Below are positions 1-8,574 of a stretch of DNA of 64,000 nt, one piece after another. The DNA lies in assembly GCA_050014755.1 (NCBI GenBank), contig JBEKCS010000003.1:1-64000 (forward strand), in the 5' to 3' direction. Made by a program: the position numbers and the translations under genes. Each line of letters starts with the position of its first letter. Position 1 is the first letter of the stretch. Under the pieces are notes generated by a model. That model was not told the DNA's origin. It made no database searches and worked only from the letters and a program-made list of their open reading frames with translations. The DNA comes from Bog-756 sp050014755 (lineage in GTDB: Bacteria; Actinomycetota; Acidimicrobiia; Acidimicrobiales; RAAP-2).

Positions 1-1
1 C

Positions 2-640
2 TGCGTGCTGCTCACCCGGACGGGCACGGTGGAGTCGGCCCACCGGGGGATCACCGCGCTCTTCGTGGACATGGACTCCCCCGGGATCACCGTGCGACCG
101 ATCGGCACCATGCACGGCAGCCCCGAGTTCAGCGAGCTCTTCCTCGACGGCGTCGTCGTCCCGTTCTCCCGCACGCTCGGCGACGAAGGCGGAGGATGGG
201 CCGTGGCCATGGACCTCCTTCCCTACGAGCGGAGCACGTCGCTCTGGCACCGCGCCGCATTCCTGCACCGGCGACTCCAGGAGCTGCTCGAGGCCGCGCC
301 GCCCGGCGCGCTCGACCCGGCCCGGCTCGGCGAGGTCACCCAGTTGCTCTACGCCTTCCGGGCCCGCTCGCGTGCGACGCAGCACCGCATGGCCGACGGC
401 GACCACCTCGGACCCGAGACGTCGATCGACAAGGTGCTCCTGGCCACGACGGAACAGGCGGTGTTCGATCTGGTCGCCGACGCCCTGGCCCCCCAGGTGA
501 CCATGGGTGACGACCCGGTGAGCGGACGGTGGCGCTCCGAGTACCTCTACTCCCGGGCCGCCTCCATCTACGGCGGCAGTGCCGAGATCCAACGCAACAT
601 CATCGCCCGGCGCCTCCTCGACCTCGGGAACGACCGGTGA
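2..640 (+). CDS. Acyl-CoA dehydrogenase, C-terminal part (5' end outside window)
   Basis: The frame is open from the left edge, so the start lies outside the window. About 212 C-terminal residues are visible. They form the helical domain of an FAD acyl-CoA dehydrogenase, which introduces the alpha,beta double bond into an acyl-CoA. A PYERS segment (about base 224) sits where isovaleryl/long-chain-type enzymes keep the catalytic Glu. Near the end, YGGSAEIQR has Gly where the medium-chain type has its Glu. The stop overlaps the next gene's ATG by one base (TGATG), so the two are probably cotranslated and may form a heteromer like steroid FadE pairs. The residue assignment is by eye against remembered families. 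Confidence 0.9.
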   Translation, partial: CVLLTRTGTVESAHRGITALFVDMDSPGITVRPIGTMHGSPEFSELFLDGVVVPFSRTLGDEGGGWAVAMDLLPYERSTSLWHRAAFLHRRLQELLEAAPPGALDPARLGEVTQLLYAFRARSRATQHRMADGDHLGPETSIDKVLLATTEQAVFDLVADALAPQVTMGDDPVSGRWRSEYLYSRAASIYGGSAEIQRNIIARRLLDLGNDR

Positions 641-1611
641 TGGACGGCGACGATCTCGCCCTGTTCGAGCGCAGCCTGCGCGATGCCACCGGCCGGGCTG
701 CCGGTGCCGATCTTGACGCCGCGCTCTTCGATCTCGGGTGGAACGAGGCGCTGGCCGACGACGAGCGGTCTGCTGTCTCGTTGCTGTTCGGGATCCAAGG
801 GGAGACGGGAGCGACGTCGTCGGCCCTCTCCGTGGTCCTGGGCCACGCTCTCGGCCACTCCTCCCGACCGGCGGCCGGGCCGGACACCGTGCTCCCCGCC
901 GTCGGGGTCTCCGTCCCGCCCGGAACCCTCGACGGCGACCGGCTGCGCCTCGACGGCCTCGCCCCCGCGGGCCTCGCCGACCGGGCCTCGACCCTGGTCG
1001 TGGCCACCACCGGGTCCGGCGGCACGACGGCCTGCACGGTGGCGACCGACTCCCTCGAGCTCCGAGCGGTGGCCGGTGTCGATCCCGAGCTGGGCCTTCT
1101 ACGGGTGACCGGCGACGTCGGCGCCGCAGGTGTTCAGGTGGACCTCCCTGCCGGCGCCTGGGGCGAGGCCATCACGCTCGGGCGGCTGGCCGTCGCCCAC
1201 GAGCTGGTCGGCGCGTCGCGGGCCATGCTCGACCTGGCGTGCGAACACGCCCGGAGCCGCATCCAGTTCGACCGGCCGATCGCCTCCTTCCAGGCCGTCC
1301 GCCATCGGCTGGCCGAAACGCTGGTGGCCGTGGCCATGGCCGAGGCGATGCTCGACGCGGCATGGCTCGACCCGGGACCGGGGACCTCGGCCATGGCCAA
1401 GGCAGTGGCCGGGCGCCAGGCGAAGACGGCGGCCCGGCACTGCCAGCAGGTCCTGGCGGGCATCGGCTTCACCGTCGAGCACCCGTTCCACCGCTACGTC
1501 CGCCGGATCCTGGTACTCGACGCTCTGTTGGACACCTCGGCATCGCTCACCACGTCGCTCGGGTCCGAGCTGATCGAACTGCGGCAGCTACCACCCCTGC
1601 TTCCGCTCTGA
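640..1611 (+). CDS. Acyl-CoA dehydrogenase-like subunit lacking visible catalytic Glu
   Basis: This 323-residue protein is shorter than a typical 380-residue ACAD. The C-terminal half is clear: a helix with SRIQFDRPIASFQAVRHRLA, the usual (R/Q)xQFGxPIxxFQ segment, followed by GIGFTVEHPFHRYVRR. It has no YEGTxEIQ motif, and at the alternative catalytic position it reads LGRLAVAHELVG, with no Glu in the expected turn. The start ATG overlaps the previous stop. The family is known to form alpha2beta2 enzymes in steroid catabolism in which one subunit lacks the base. I infer that this is the non-catalytic partner of the upstream ACAD. Confidence 0.85.
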   Translation: MDGDDLALFERSLRDATGRAAGADLDAALFDLGWNEALADDERSAVSLLFGIQGETGATSSALSVVLGHALGHSSRPAAGPDTVLPAVGVSVPPGTLDGDRLRLDGLAPAGLADRASTLVVATTGSGGTTACTVATDSLELRAVAGVDPELGLLRVTGDVGAAGVQVDLPAGAWGEAITLGRLAVAHELVGASRAMLDLACEHARSRIQFDRPIASFQAVRHRLAETLVAVAMAEAMLDAAWLDPGPGTSAMAKAVAGRQAKTAARHCQQVLAGIGFTVEHPFHRYVRRILVLDALLDTSASLTTSLGSELIELRQLPPLLPL

Positions 1612-1639
1612 CCCCGCTCCACGACTCGGCGGGGATCGT

Positions 1640-1658
1640 CCTTGGCCACTGGCCGAGG
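1640..1658 (+). terminator. Hairpin after the ACAD pair
   Basis: Bases 1640-1647 (CCTTGGCC) pair with 1651-1658 (GGCCGAGG), one G-U pair, with a 3-base ACT loop, 28 bases after the stop at 1611. There is no T-tract, as is common in high-GC actinobacteria. Termination is inferred from place and shape. Confidence 0.45.
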
Positions 1659-1726
1659 CTCATCCGGGGCGACCGGCGCCCATCGCTGCTGGCTGGCCGC
1701 AGTGCAGACCATGTCATGATGGCGTC

Positions 1727-2362
1727 ATGAGGGTTCGACGACCCCGGACATGGCGAATGCCGACGACGGCCGGCCTCATCCTCGCCGTTGTCCTGGCAGC
1801 TTGCGGGGGTACGACGGCGGTCACTGGCGTCCATCCCCCTACCACGAAGGCACAGACGCCCACCAGATCCACGTCGAAACTGGCGTCTTCCTCTGGCATC
1901 ACGCTGGGGCCTGACGGGGTGGGTGCCGCAACGGTTGGTGAATCCCGGTCACGAGCCGTGTCCACGATCACGGGGTATTTCGGTGCGCCTGTCGCGATCG
2001 GTGACGGTGGATGCCCGGGGAGGACCGAGGTCCACTGGGATGACCTCGCCGTGGAGTTCTACCGGGGCACTCTTTCGGGTTACCGGTACCTCAACGGACC
2101 ACAGACGTTGATGGGCGCCTCGGCACCGACTCCGCAGCCCAATGCCCCTCCCCTGATGACGGCGAACCACGCGACGCTCGGGATGACGCTGGCCCAGGTG
2201 CGGGTTCTCTATCCGGCGGGCGATTTCAGCCTGGCACACGATGGGAGCATCGCGGTGCCTGGAACGGAGCCCGGCGACCGGCTGCAGCTCAATTTCTTCG
2301 GGACCGGAGCCTCGACACCGCTCTGGGAGATCAAAGGTGGCGCCCCCTGTGGAGACTTCTGA
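1727..2362 (+). CDS. Putative secreted lipoprotein, unknown function
   Basis: The 211-residue product starts with a basic segment and a hydrophobic core ending in VLAACGG, a lipobox whose Cys (about residue 25) would be lipidated, so the protein should be anchored outside the cytoplasmic membrane. A Thr/Ser-rich linker follows to about residue 55. The rest is a soluble domain with ITLGPDGVG, a single GGCPGR Cys and a second Cys near the C-terminus (APCGDF), which could form a disulphide. I do not recognise the family. It stands alone, downstream of a hairpin and facing the next gene. Confidence 0.8.
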   Translation: MRVRRPRTWRMPTTAGLILAVVLAACGGTTAVTGVHPPTTKAQTPTRSTSKLASSSGITLGPDGVGAATVGESRSRAVSTITGYFGAPVAIGDGGCPGRTEVHWDDLAVEFYRGTLSGYRYLNGPQTLMGASAPTPQPNAPPLMTANHATLGMTLAQVRVLYPAGDFSLAHDGSIAVPGTEPGDRLQLNFFGTGASTPLWEIKGGAPCGDF

Positions 2363-2398
2363 CTCCGTCCCCACTGTGCAGCAGGTACCCACTCACCG

Positions 2399-3148
2399 TC
2401 AGGACGTGGGGTCTCCCGATTCCTCGAGTGACACCGGGAAGGTGAGATCGTCCCAGTGGACGGTGAGAGTTGCCGCACCGGGCGGAATGCCTGGAACGAA
2501 CCGCGCCCGTCCGGTCCGTTCGTTTCCTCCGCCGCTCGACCCATCACCAGTACTTCGATAGTCGGTCGCACGATCGTCGGTGAGTGTGATCGCCCCGACT
2601 GGCGGGCGACTCAACCGGTGGAGGAATTGACGGCGCATCATGGTGCGCTCATCCTCCGGGAGACCCTCGGTGTCCCGATCATGGGCACGGAGCTCGTCGG
2701 CGTATTGAACCTCGGCGTCAGGCAGCGGGGCCATCCTCCAGGCGACGGCCACCGCCGTGTCGTATCGCTCGACGCCCAGGATCTGCAACCGTCCACCGTA
2801 CGGAATCGGTCGGTCCGCATCCGGCACGGGAAGGAGTCCGAGGAACCGGGCAGTGGGTGCAGCCGGAGTGGGCGGCGGACGCTCGCCGTCCCCGATGAAG
2901 ACAGCTCGCGCGCCGTTGACTCCCGGAGGCGAAGGTTCGAGTGGGGCAAGTCCGAGGGCGACATGCATTCGACCCTTCCAATCGTGGGCCTCGTCGGCAT
3001 CCATCGCATCAGCCACTCGGAGCGCCTCGATGGCACCGCCGAAGCCGGCCAACATCTGTTGCCTCCAAAACAAGGGTTCGACCCGAGGTGGTCGCACCCT
3101 CGCGATCGTCAGACGTCCAACCAAGTACCGCTGAGCACCTTGGTTCAT
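2399..3148 (-). CDS. Unknown protein with C-terminal beta-rich domain
   Basis: The 249-residue product has no signal peptide or membrane segment. The ATG at 3148 is chosen over the GTG at 3160 because GGAGG lies 5 bases before it. The N-terminal third (LFWRQQMLAGFGGAIEALRV) may be helical. The C-terminal part (ILGVERYDTAVAVAWRM, then a Gly/Ser-rich loop and VPGIPPGAATLTVHWDDL) looks like an immunoglobulin-type beta sandwich of the kind seen in actinobacterial hypothetical proteins. I do not recognise a named family. It converges on the lipoprotein with 36 bases between them. Confidence 0.65.
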   Translation of the reverse strand: MNQGAQRYLVGRLTIARVRPPRVEPLFWRQQMLAGFGGAIEALRVADAMDADEAHDWKGRMHVALGLAPLEPSPPGVNGARAVFIGDGERPPPTPAAPTARFLGLLPVPDADRPIPYGGRLQILGVERYDTAVAVAWRMAPLPDAEVQYADELRAHDRDTEGLPEDERTMMRRQFLHRLSRPPVGAITLTDDRATDYRSTGDGSSGGGNERTGRARFVPGIPPGAATLTVHWDDLTFPVSLEESGDPTS

Positions 3149-3299
3149 TTCCGCCTCCACTCATTGAGCGACTTCGCCGTTCTCCGATGAACGTATCTCC
3201 CGTCTACCACTAACGTGCCCCGGTCGTGCCGTCAGTAGGGCGTGGTCCCCGGGGACGGACTAGCCTCCGCCAGTCGGCTTGATCCGCGGGAGGTTCACC

Positions 3300-3692
3300 A
3301 TGCCAGACATCATTGGAGCGCTCGTCGGCGTCGGATTCCTGATTCTCTGGATCTACTGCATCTACGACGTGATCACCACTGATGACGTGCTCGTGCAGCA
3401 CCTGCCCAAGTTGGTCTGGCTCGTGCTCGTCGTGTTGCTCTCTGACCTCGGTTCCCTTCTCTGGCTGGCCTTCGGGCGTCCGAGAATCTGGCATCGAAGG
3501 GCCCACGATCCGACGCGTCGAGCTGGCTACGATGCCGGACGCTCTGGTCGATCCACGGTCCCGAGCGGTTCCAGTTATCGGATGAATCCCATCGTCCAGT
3601 ACAGGGAAGAACAGGCTCTGCTGCGCCTCCGTGAGGAGCAACTCAACCGGCGCGAGGAAGAACTCGATCGTCGAGAGCGCGGCGACAACTGA
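3300..3692 (+). CDS. PLDc_N-domain membrane protein
   Basis: The 130-residue product has two hydrophobic helices near the N-terminus (about residues 4-24 and 40-58). The pattern YCIYDVITTD...LPKLVWLVLVVLLSDLGSLLWLAFGRP matches the phospholipase D-nuclease N-terminal (PLDc_N) type of small actinobacterial membrane protein, named for homology and not an active nuclease. The C-terminal 40 residues are a charged heptad-like helix rich in REEQLxRREEEL, probably a cytoplasmic coiled coil. The ATG at 3300 has GGGAGG seven bases upstream. Role unknown. Confidence 0.8.
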   Translation: MPDIIGALVGVGFLILWIYCIYDVITTDDVLVQHLPKLVWLVLVVLLSDLGSLLWLAFGRPRIWHRRAHDPTRRAGYDAGRSGRSTVPSGSSYRMNPIVQYREEQALLRLREEQLNRREEELDRRERGDN

Positions 3693-3723
3693 TCTCGTGG
3701 GGCGGGGTGCTGCATGCTTGGCC

Positions 3724-3743
3724 ACGCTCGTTCACCCGAGCGT
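3724..3743 (+). terminator. Hairpin after the PLDc_N gene
   Basis: ACGCTCG (3724-3730) pairs perfectly with CGAGCGT (3737-3743) around a 6-base loop, followed at once by a second GC-rich hairpin (3745-3759). It lies 32 bases after the stop at 3692 and ends 57 bases before the next start. Confidence 0.55.
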
Positions 3744-3799
3744 TCCGCCGGCCCGGCGGTAGGGACACCTGAATCCGTCGGGGAATAGCCTCCTGATGT

Positions 3800-4252
3800 A
3801 TGGAATCGGTCTATGACGCCGTTGGCGGCTACGACAGCATCGTGAGCCTGGCCAGGGCCTGGCATGCCCGGGTGATGGCGGACGAGGTAGTGAGCCATGC
3901 ATTCAGCCACGGGTTCCACCCACAGCACACCGAGCGATTGGCGGCCTACTGGGCGGAGGCACTCGGTGGTCCCGCCCGTTATTCGGATCTGTACGGCGAC
4001 GAGAGCGAGGTCGTGCGGATGCACAGCGGAGACGGGCCGCACGAAGACATGGACCGGCGAGCGATCGCCTGCTTCGACGAGGCCTTGGGCGACGCAGGAC
4101 TCACCGGCGACGATCGGCTCTCGACAGTCCTCCATGACTACTTCGAGTGGGCGACCACCTATTCGATGTCCCGCTACCACCGATCTGACGGCGATGTCCC
4201 CGAGGGACTGACCATCCCCCGTTGGTCGTGGAACGGGCTCGTGGACGACTAG
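3800..4252 (+). CDS. Group II truncated haemoglobin
   Basis: The 150-residue product matches truncated haemoglobins of the TrHbO type: an N-terminal YDAVGGYDSIVSLARAWHAR helix, the pre-F Gly-rich turn, RMHSGDGPHEDM with the likely proximal His, and a C-terminal FEWATTYSM helix. Such proteins bind haem and react with O2 or NO. Its neighbours give no functional link. The start is the only ATG that keeps the A-B helices. It converges on the quinone oxidoreductase operon, with 205 bases between them in which I see no gene. Confidence 0.85.
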   Translation: MESVYDAVGGYDSIVSLARAWHARVMADEVVSHAFSHGFHPQHTERLAAYWAEALGGPARYSDLYGDESEVVRMHSGDGPHEDMDRRAIACFDEALGDAGLTGDDRLSTVLHDYFEWATTYSMSRYHRSDGDVPEGLTIPRWSWNGLVDD

Positions 4253-4457
4253 CCACCGCCACCGGTCGCCCCGCTGGCGGCGACTGTCGAGGGACAGATC
4301 TGGATGGTTCGGCGCTCCCGGTCCACTGCCCCCATGTCAGTGCCGTCCTGGGCGCGTGCCACCTTCGCCGGCACCCCGCGTGGTCCACACCGGCGCGTGT
4401 CGCGCAACTTCGACGAGCTCTGACCGGAAGGTCGTCAGTACTCCGAGGCGCATCGGG

Positions 4458-5450
4458 TCACGTCGGCGCCGGTCCCGGGGCCACGTCGAGGATGACCTTC
4501 CCCACCACCTTGCCGTCGGCCACCAGGGCCAGAGCGGCGGCCACGTCGTCCAGATCGAAGGAGGCGCCGAGGTGCGGGCTCACCTCGCCCGCAGCAAGGA
4601 GCGCCCACAGCTCGTCGTCGTTGCGGAGCAGCTCGTCGGGGCAGTGCTCGGCGAAGTCCCGGAACTGGAACCCGAGGATCTGGCAGCCCTTCAGCAGCAC
4701 CAGGTTGAGCGGGATCCGCGGGATCACCCCGGAGGCGTAGCCCACGGTGACGAAGCGGCCGCCCCAGTGGAGCGATCGCAGCGCCGGCTCGGCCAGGTCG
4801 CCGCCCACGGGATCGACCACGACATCGGCACCTCCGGGGAGTGCCTCTTTCAGCGCGGTCCGCAGGTCGACGGCGGTGTACTGGATGAGATGGGTGGCAC
4901 CGGCCTCCCGGGCCGCCTCCAGCTTGACCGGGGACGAGGCCACCGCTGTCACCGACGCTCCGAGGTGGTGGCCCAGGCTGACCGCCGCCAGTCCGACACC
5001 TCCACCGGCACCGAGGACGACCAGCTCGTCGCCGGCCTGCAGGCGGGCGACCGAACGGAGGACGTGGTACGCCGTCCGCCAGGCCACGCCGAAGCCGGCC
5101 GCATGGCGGTCGTCGACACCCGGTGGCACGGTCCGGACCGCCGACGCCCCGACGACCACCTCCTCGGCGAAGGCGCCGACCAGAACGGTGCCCGCCACCC
5201 GGTCACCGACCGCCAGTCCGGCGACACCGTCGGCCACCTGCTCGACCACACCGGCGAACTCGCTGCCTGGGACGAAGGGCGGCGGCACGGTGATCTGATA
5301 CCGGTCAGCCACGAGGAGCACGTCGGGGAAGTTGACGGCAGCGGCCCGCACCCGGACCCGTACCTGGCCCGCACCGATCTCGGGTGCAGGGACCTCCTCG
5401 ACCGCGATCACCTCCGGCCCGCCGTACGCGCGGCACACGGCGGCCCGCAC
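4458..5450 (-). CDS. NADPH:quinone oxidoreductase family (zinc-free MDR)
   Basis: A 330-residue medium-chain dehydrogenase/reductase. The N-terminal GroES-like domain begins AAVCRAYGGPEVIAVEEV. The Rossmann motif VLGAGGGVGLAAVSLG lies near the middle, and GSEFAGVVEQVADG is typical of zinc-free quinone oxidoreductases. The GTG start at 5450 follows the upstream crotonase stop by one base, and the domain begins right there, so longer open-frame starts are wrong. It is the last gene of the operon running from 8542 down to 4458. It probably reduces an enone, quinone or enoyl substrate with NADPH. The actual substrate is unknown. Confidence 0.9.
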   Translation of the reverse strand: MRAAVCRAYGGPEVIAVEEVPAPEIGAGQVRVRVRAAAVNFPDVLLVADRYQITVPPPFVPGSEFAGVVEQVADGVAGLAVGDRVAGTVLVGAFAEEVVVGASAVRTVPPGVDDRHAAGFGVAWRTAYHVLRSVARLQAGDELVVLGAGGGVGLAAVSLGHHLGASVTAVASSPVKLEAAREAGATHLIQYTAVDLRTALKEALPGGADVVVDPVGGDLAEPALRSLHWGGRFVTVGYASGVIPRIPLNLVLLKGCQILGFQFRDFAEHCPDELLRNDDELWALLAAGEVSPHLGASFDLDDVAAALALVADGKVVGKVILDVAPGPAPT

Positions 5451-5451
5451 G

Positions 5452-6234
5452 TCAGCGGCCCCTCCATACAGGGTCGCGCTTTTCCATGTAGGCCCGGGCA
5501 CCCTCCATGGCGTCCTCACTGGCGAAGACCACCGACGACCACTCGGCCTGGCGCTCACGGGCGGCGGCGGGGTTCGACGCACTGAGCCGGACGAGCTCCT
5601 TGGAGGCGGCGAGCCCGAGTGGGCCGTTGGCGGCGATGCGCTCGGCCATGGCCAGCGCCGTGGCCCACACGTCTGCCGGAGCCACCACGGCATTGACCAG
5701 ACCGACCTGGTAGGCGCGGGCGGCGTCGACGAGGTCGCCGGTGAGGGTGAGCTCGAGGGCGATCGCCGTCGGGATCCGGTTGCCGATCAGGGTGCCGCCT
5801 CCGGCGGCGAACAGTCCGCGCTTGACCTCGGGCAGGCCGAAGCGGGCCTCGCTCGAGGCGATGACCACGTCACAGCCGAGGAGCAGTTCGAGGCCACCCG
5901 CCACCGCAGACCCGTTGGCCGCTCCGACCACGGGGACTGCCACCTCGCCCCGCAGGAGCCGGTAGAAGGCCTCGGTCGACTCGCCGGGGGTGGATCCGGG
6001 CACGTCCCCCTCGGAGAACGACTTGAGGTCCATACCCGAGCAGAAGGCACGGTCGCCGGTGCCGGTGAGCACGATGGCCCGGACCCCGGTGTCGGCCTCG
6101 GCCTCGATGATCGCCGTGCCGAGCGCGTCGACCAGGCTCGTGGTGAGGGAGTTGCGCGCCTCGGGCCGGTTGAGCCGGAGGAGCGAGAGTGCGCCCTGGC
6201 GCTCGCGCACCAGTTCGGCGTCGGGCCCGCTCAT
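5452..6234 (-). CDS. Enoyl-CoA hydratase/isomerase (crotonase) family
   Basis: The 260-residue product has the crotonase signature: CSGMDLKSF (oxyanion loop), NGSAVAGGLELLLGCDVVIA and FGLPEVKRGLFAAGGG. Both positions that carry catalytic Glu in true hydratases are Glu here (GGLELL and LPEV), so water addition to an enoyl-CoA is plausible. The start overlaps the kinase stop by four bases (ATGA). It sits between the kinase and the quinone oxidoreductase in a four-gene operon with an acyl-CoA dehydrogenase, suggesting consecutive beta-oxidation-type steps. Confidence 0.92.
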   Translation of the reverse strand: MSGPDAELVRERQGALSLLRLNRPEARNSLTTSLVDALGTAIIEAEADTGVRAIVLTGTGDRAFCSGMDLKSFSEGDVPGSTPGESTEAFYRLLRGEVAVPVVGAANGSAVAGGLELLLGCDVVIASSEARFGLPEVKRGLFAAGGGTLIGNRIPTAIALELTLTGDLVDAARAYQVGLVNAVVAPADVWATALAMAERIAANGPLGLAASKELVRLSASNPAAARERQAEWSSVVFASEDAMEGARAYMEKRDPVWRGR

Positions 6235-7241
6235 CTGCCGTAGTCGGTGGTCTCGGCGAGGTCGGCGGCCCCCTGCATGAGATCGAGCACCACCGGCCCG
6301 TAGACCTGGAGCATCTCGTTGTCGCCGGCCCGCTGATAGCCCTGCTCCAGGACGACGGCGAGCTTCCACTTGGCCAGCACGCAGTAGTAGTCGATGTCGT
6401 CGACCTGGCGGCCGGACACGTCGGCGTACCGGTCGAGGACGGCCGAGCGGGAGGGCATCCCCGCCATGTCGACGTAGGTGATGCCCGACGTGTCGTCCGG
6501 GTTCTCGGGCCAGCCGTTGACCACCCAGGCCAGGTCCAGCTTCGGATCGCCGACGGTTCCCATCTCCCAGTCCACGATGGCCGCCATCCGGGCCGGCGCT
6601 CCGTGGCGGAACATGACGTTGGCGAACTGGTAGTCGCCGTGCATGAGCCCGGGGATGAAGTCGATCGGTCGGTGGGCACGTAGCCAGGCCGACGCCTCGT
6701 CGAAGCCGGGAAGCTCCCGTCCCTTGATCCGCTCGAGGAACGCTGTCCACCGGTCGACCTGGCGCTCGTGGAATCCCTCGGGGTGCCCGAGGTCCGACAG
6801 CCCCTTCGCCTTCCAGTCCACCTTGGACAGCAGCGAGATCCCGTCGACCAGCTCGAAGGCCAGACCCTTCCGTGCCTCGAGGTCCGTGTCGAAGGGTGCC
6901 GGCCACCCGTCGGTGTTCATCGGCGACCAACCGTCGACGTAGCCCATGAGATAGAAGGTGCGCCCGAGCACGGACGGGTCCTCGCAGACGGCGATGGCCG
7001 CCGTGTGGGGGACGTCGGTCCCGTCGAGAGCGTCGATGATCCGCCACTCGCGCAGGATCCCGGCATCCCGGGTCTCGGGAGCCGTCGTCGGCGGGATCCG
7101 CAGGGCGGCGTGGACCTCGCCCCTGCGGATCTCGTAGATCTCGTTCTGGGTCCCCCCCGACACGAAGGCGGATTCGACGGGCTCCCCCACCCCCAGACCG
7201 CGATCGTCCATCCACGCGGCCAGTCGCTCGATGTCGATCAT
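6231..7241 (-). CDS. APH-family phosphotransferase, ACAD11/LvaA-like kinase
   Basis: The 336-residue product has the aminoglycoside-phosphotransferase kinase fold. LMHGDYQFANVMF is the catalytic Brenner loop (HGDxxxxN) and IVDWEMGTVGDPKLDLAW the metal-binding DxD-type segment. SGGTQNEIYEI is the N-lobe nucleotide loop. The same pairing of an APH kinase with a special ACAD occurs as a fusion in ACAD10/11 and as neighbouring genes in the Lva levulinate pathway, where the kinase phosphorylates 4-hydroxyacyl-CoA. The ATG overlaps the ACAD stop (TGATG). I infer that it phosphorylates a hydroxyacyl-CoA and is not an antibiotic-resistance enzyme. Confidence 0.9.
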   Translation of the reverse strand: MIDIERLAAWMDDRGLGVGEPVESAFVSGGTQNEIYEIRRGEVHAALRIPPTTAPETRDAGILREWRIIDALDGTDVPHTAAIAVCEDPSVLGRTFYLMGYVDGWSPMNTDGWPAPFDTDLEARKGLAFELVDGISLLSKVDWKAKGLSDLGHPEGFHERQVDRWTAFLERIKGRELPGFDEASAWLRAHRPIDFIPGLMHGDYQFANVMFRHGAPARMAAIVDWEMGTVGDPKLDLAWVVNGWPENPDDTSGITYVDMAGMPSRSAVLDRYADVSGRQVDDIDYYCVLAKWKLAVVLEQGYQRAGDNEMLQVYGPVVLDLMQGAADLAETTDYGR

Positions 7242-8542
7242 CAGAAGTTCCCCACTTCGTGCTCGAGCAGTGCGGCGAACTTCTCGCGTGCCGCGTCGCG
7301 ACGCTTCGGCAGGTGCTGGGTCGGCCACAGGTCGTCGGTGGCCCGGTGGTCGCGCAACACCTGGCGGGCGACCGTCACCTTGTGCACCTCGGTGGGACCG
7401 TCGGCGAGGCCCATGACACTGGCCCCGACCAGCATCGAGGCAAAGGGCATCTCGTTGCTGATGCCGAGCGCACCGTGGACCTGGATGGTCCGCCACGCGA
7501 TGTCGTGCAGCACACCGGGCATCAGGACCTTGATGGCGGCGATGTCCTTGCGCACCTTCAGGTAGTTGTTGTGCTTGTCGATCAACCACGCCGTGTAGAG
7601 CACGTACAGACGGAACTGCGTCAGCTGGGCGTAGGAGTCGGCGATGTACCCCTGCACGAACTGCTTGTCGGCCAGCAGGCCACCGGCGACCTGACGGCTC
7701 AGCGCCCGCTCGCACATGGCGTCGAGCCCCCGCCGGGCCATGCCGATGGTGCGCATGGCATGGTGGATGCGCCCACCCCCGAGACGGGTCTGGGCGATGG
7801 CGAACGCCTGGCCCTCACCGCCGAGCAGCGCATCGGCGGGAAGGCGCACGTCGTCGTAGTGGATGAGGGCGTGGGAGCCGTGCCCCGCGGGCTCGCCGGC
7901 CAGGCCCACGTCGCGGACGATGTCGATGCCTGGGGTGTCCGACGGGACCAGGAACATCGACATGCCTTCGTAGACGGACACGTCGGGGTTCGTCACGGCC
8001 ATCACGATCAGGAATGCCGCCGTGCGGGCGTTGGAGGAGAAGAACTTCCAGCCCTGGAGGACCCACTCGTCCCCGTCGCGGTAGGCGCGGGTCTCGAACA
8101 GGGCGGGGTCCGAGCCGCCCTGCGGCTCCGTCATCGAGTAGCAGGAGAAGATCCTGCCCTCGAGGAGCGGGTGCAGGTAGCGCTCCTTCTGGGCCTCGGT
8201 GCCGTAGTGGGCGATGATCTCGGCATTGCCGGTGTCGGGCGCCTGGCAGCCGAAGATGACCGGCGCCCACGACGAGCCGCCGAGGATCTCGTTCAGGAGC
8301 GAGAGCTTGAGCTGCCCGTGCCCCTGGCCGCCGAGCTCGGGCCCGAGGTGGGTGGCCCACAGCCCCTGGGCCCGCACCTGTTCCTTCAGCGGGTCGACGA
8401 TGGCCCGCAGGGTGTCGTCGGGCGGCGTGAACTCGAGCCCCCGCCACAACACGTCGATCGGCTCCACCTCCGATCGCACGAACTCCTCCGCCCAGTCCAG
8501 CTTCGTCTGGTACTCGGGGTCGGTCTCGAACTCCCAGGCCAT
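7241..8542 (-). CDS. Acyl-CoA dehydrogenase, ACAD10/11-like
   Basis: The 433-residue product is longer than standard ACADs, as is usual for the ACAD10/11 group. Key segments are the flavin loop CYSMTEPQGGSDP, the substrate-side RLGGGRIHHAMRTIG, and near the end IQVHGALGISNEMP and LADGPTEVHKVTVARQVL. In the last, Asp stands where most ACADs have the catalytic Glu of YEGTxEIQ. The ATG at 8542 has GGAGGGGAG upstream, while an in-frame start at 8581 has none. It heads the operon with the APH kinase, so dehydrogenation or phosphate elimination on a 4-phosphoxyacyl-CoA is likely. Confidence 0.92.
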   Translation of the reverse strand: MAWEFETDPEYQTKLDWAEEFVRSEVEPIDVLWRGLEFTPPDDTLRAIVDPLKEQVRAQGLWATHLGPELGGQGHGQLKLSLLNEILGGSSWAPVIFGCQAPDTGNAEIIAHYGTEAQKERYLHPLLEGRIFSCYSMTEPQGGSDPALFETRAYRDGDEWVLQGWKFFSSNARTAAFLIVMAVTNPDVSVYEGMSMFLVPSDTPGIDIVRDVGLAGEPAGHGSHALIHYDDVRLPADALLGGEGQAFAIAQTRLGGGRIHHAMRTIGMARRGLDAMCERALSRQVAGGLLADKQFVQGYIADSYAQLTQFRLYVLYTAWLIDKHNNYLKVRKDIAAIKVLMPGVLHDIAWRTIQVHGALGISNEMPFASMLVGASVMGLADGPTEVHKVTVARQVLRDHRATDDLWPTQHLPKRRDAAREKFAALLEHEVGNF

Positions 8543-8574
8543 GGGTGTGTCTCCCCTCCTCGTCGGCTGGCAGA

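Noticed and set aside
1990..2480. Shared VHWDDL motif in the lipoprotein (1727) and the unknown protein (2399)
   Set aside because: Six residues in different contexts; without further similarity it is probably chance.
3245..3256. Palindrome GTCCCCGGGGAC before the PLDc_N gene
   Set aside because: Same reason; it could be an operator but nothing else supports it.
6231..7241. Aminoglycoside-resistance gene
   Set aside because: The APH fold is shared, but coupling to an ACAD11-like gene and crotonase points to acyl-CoA metabolism.
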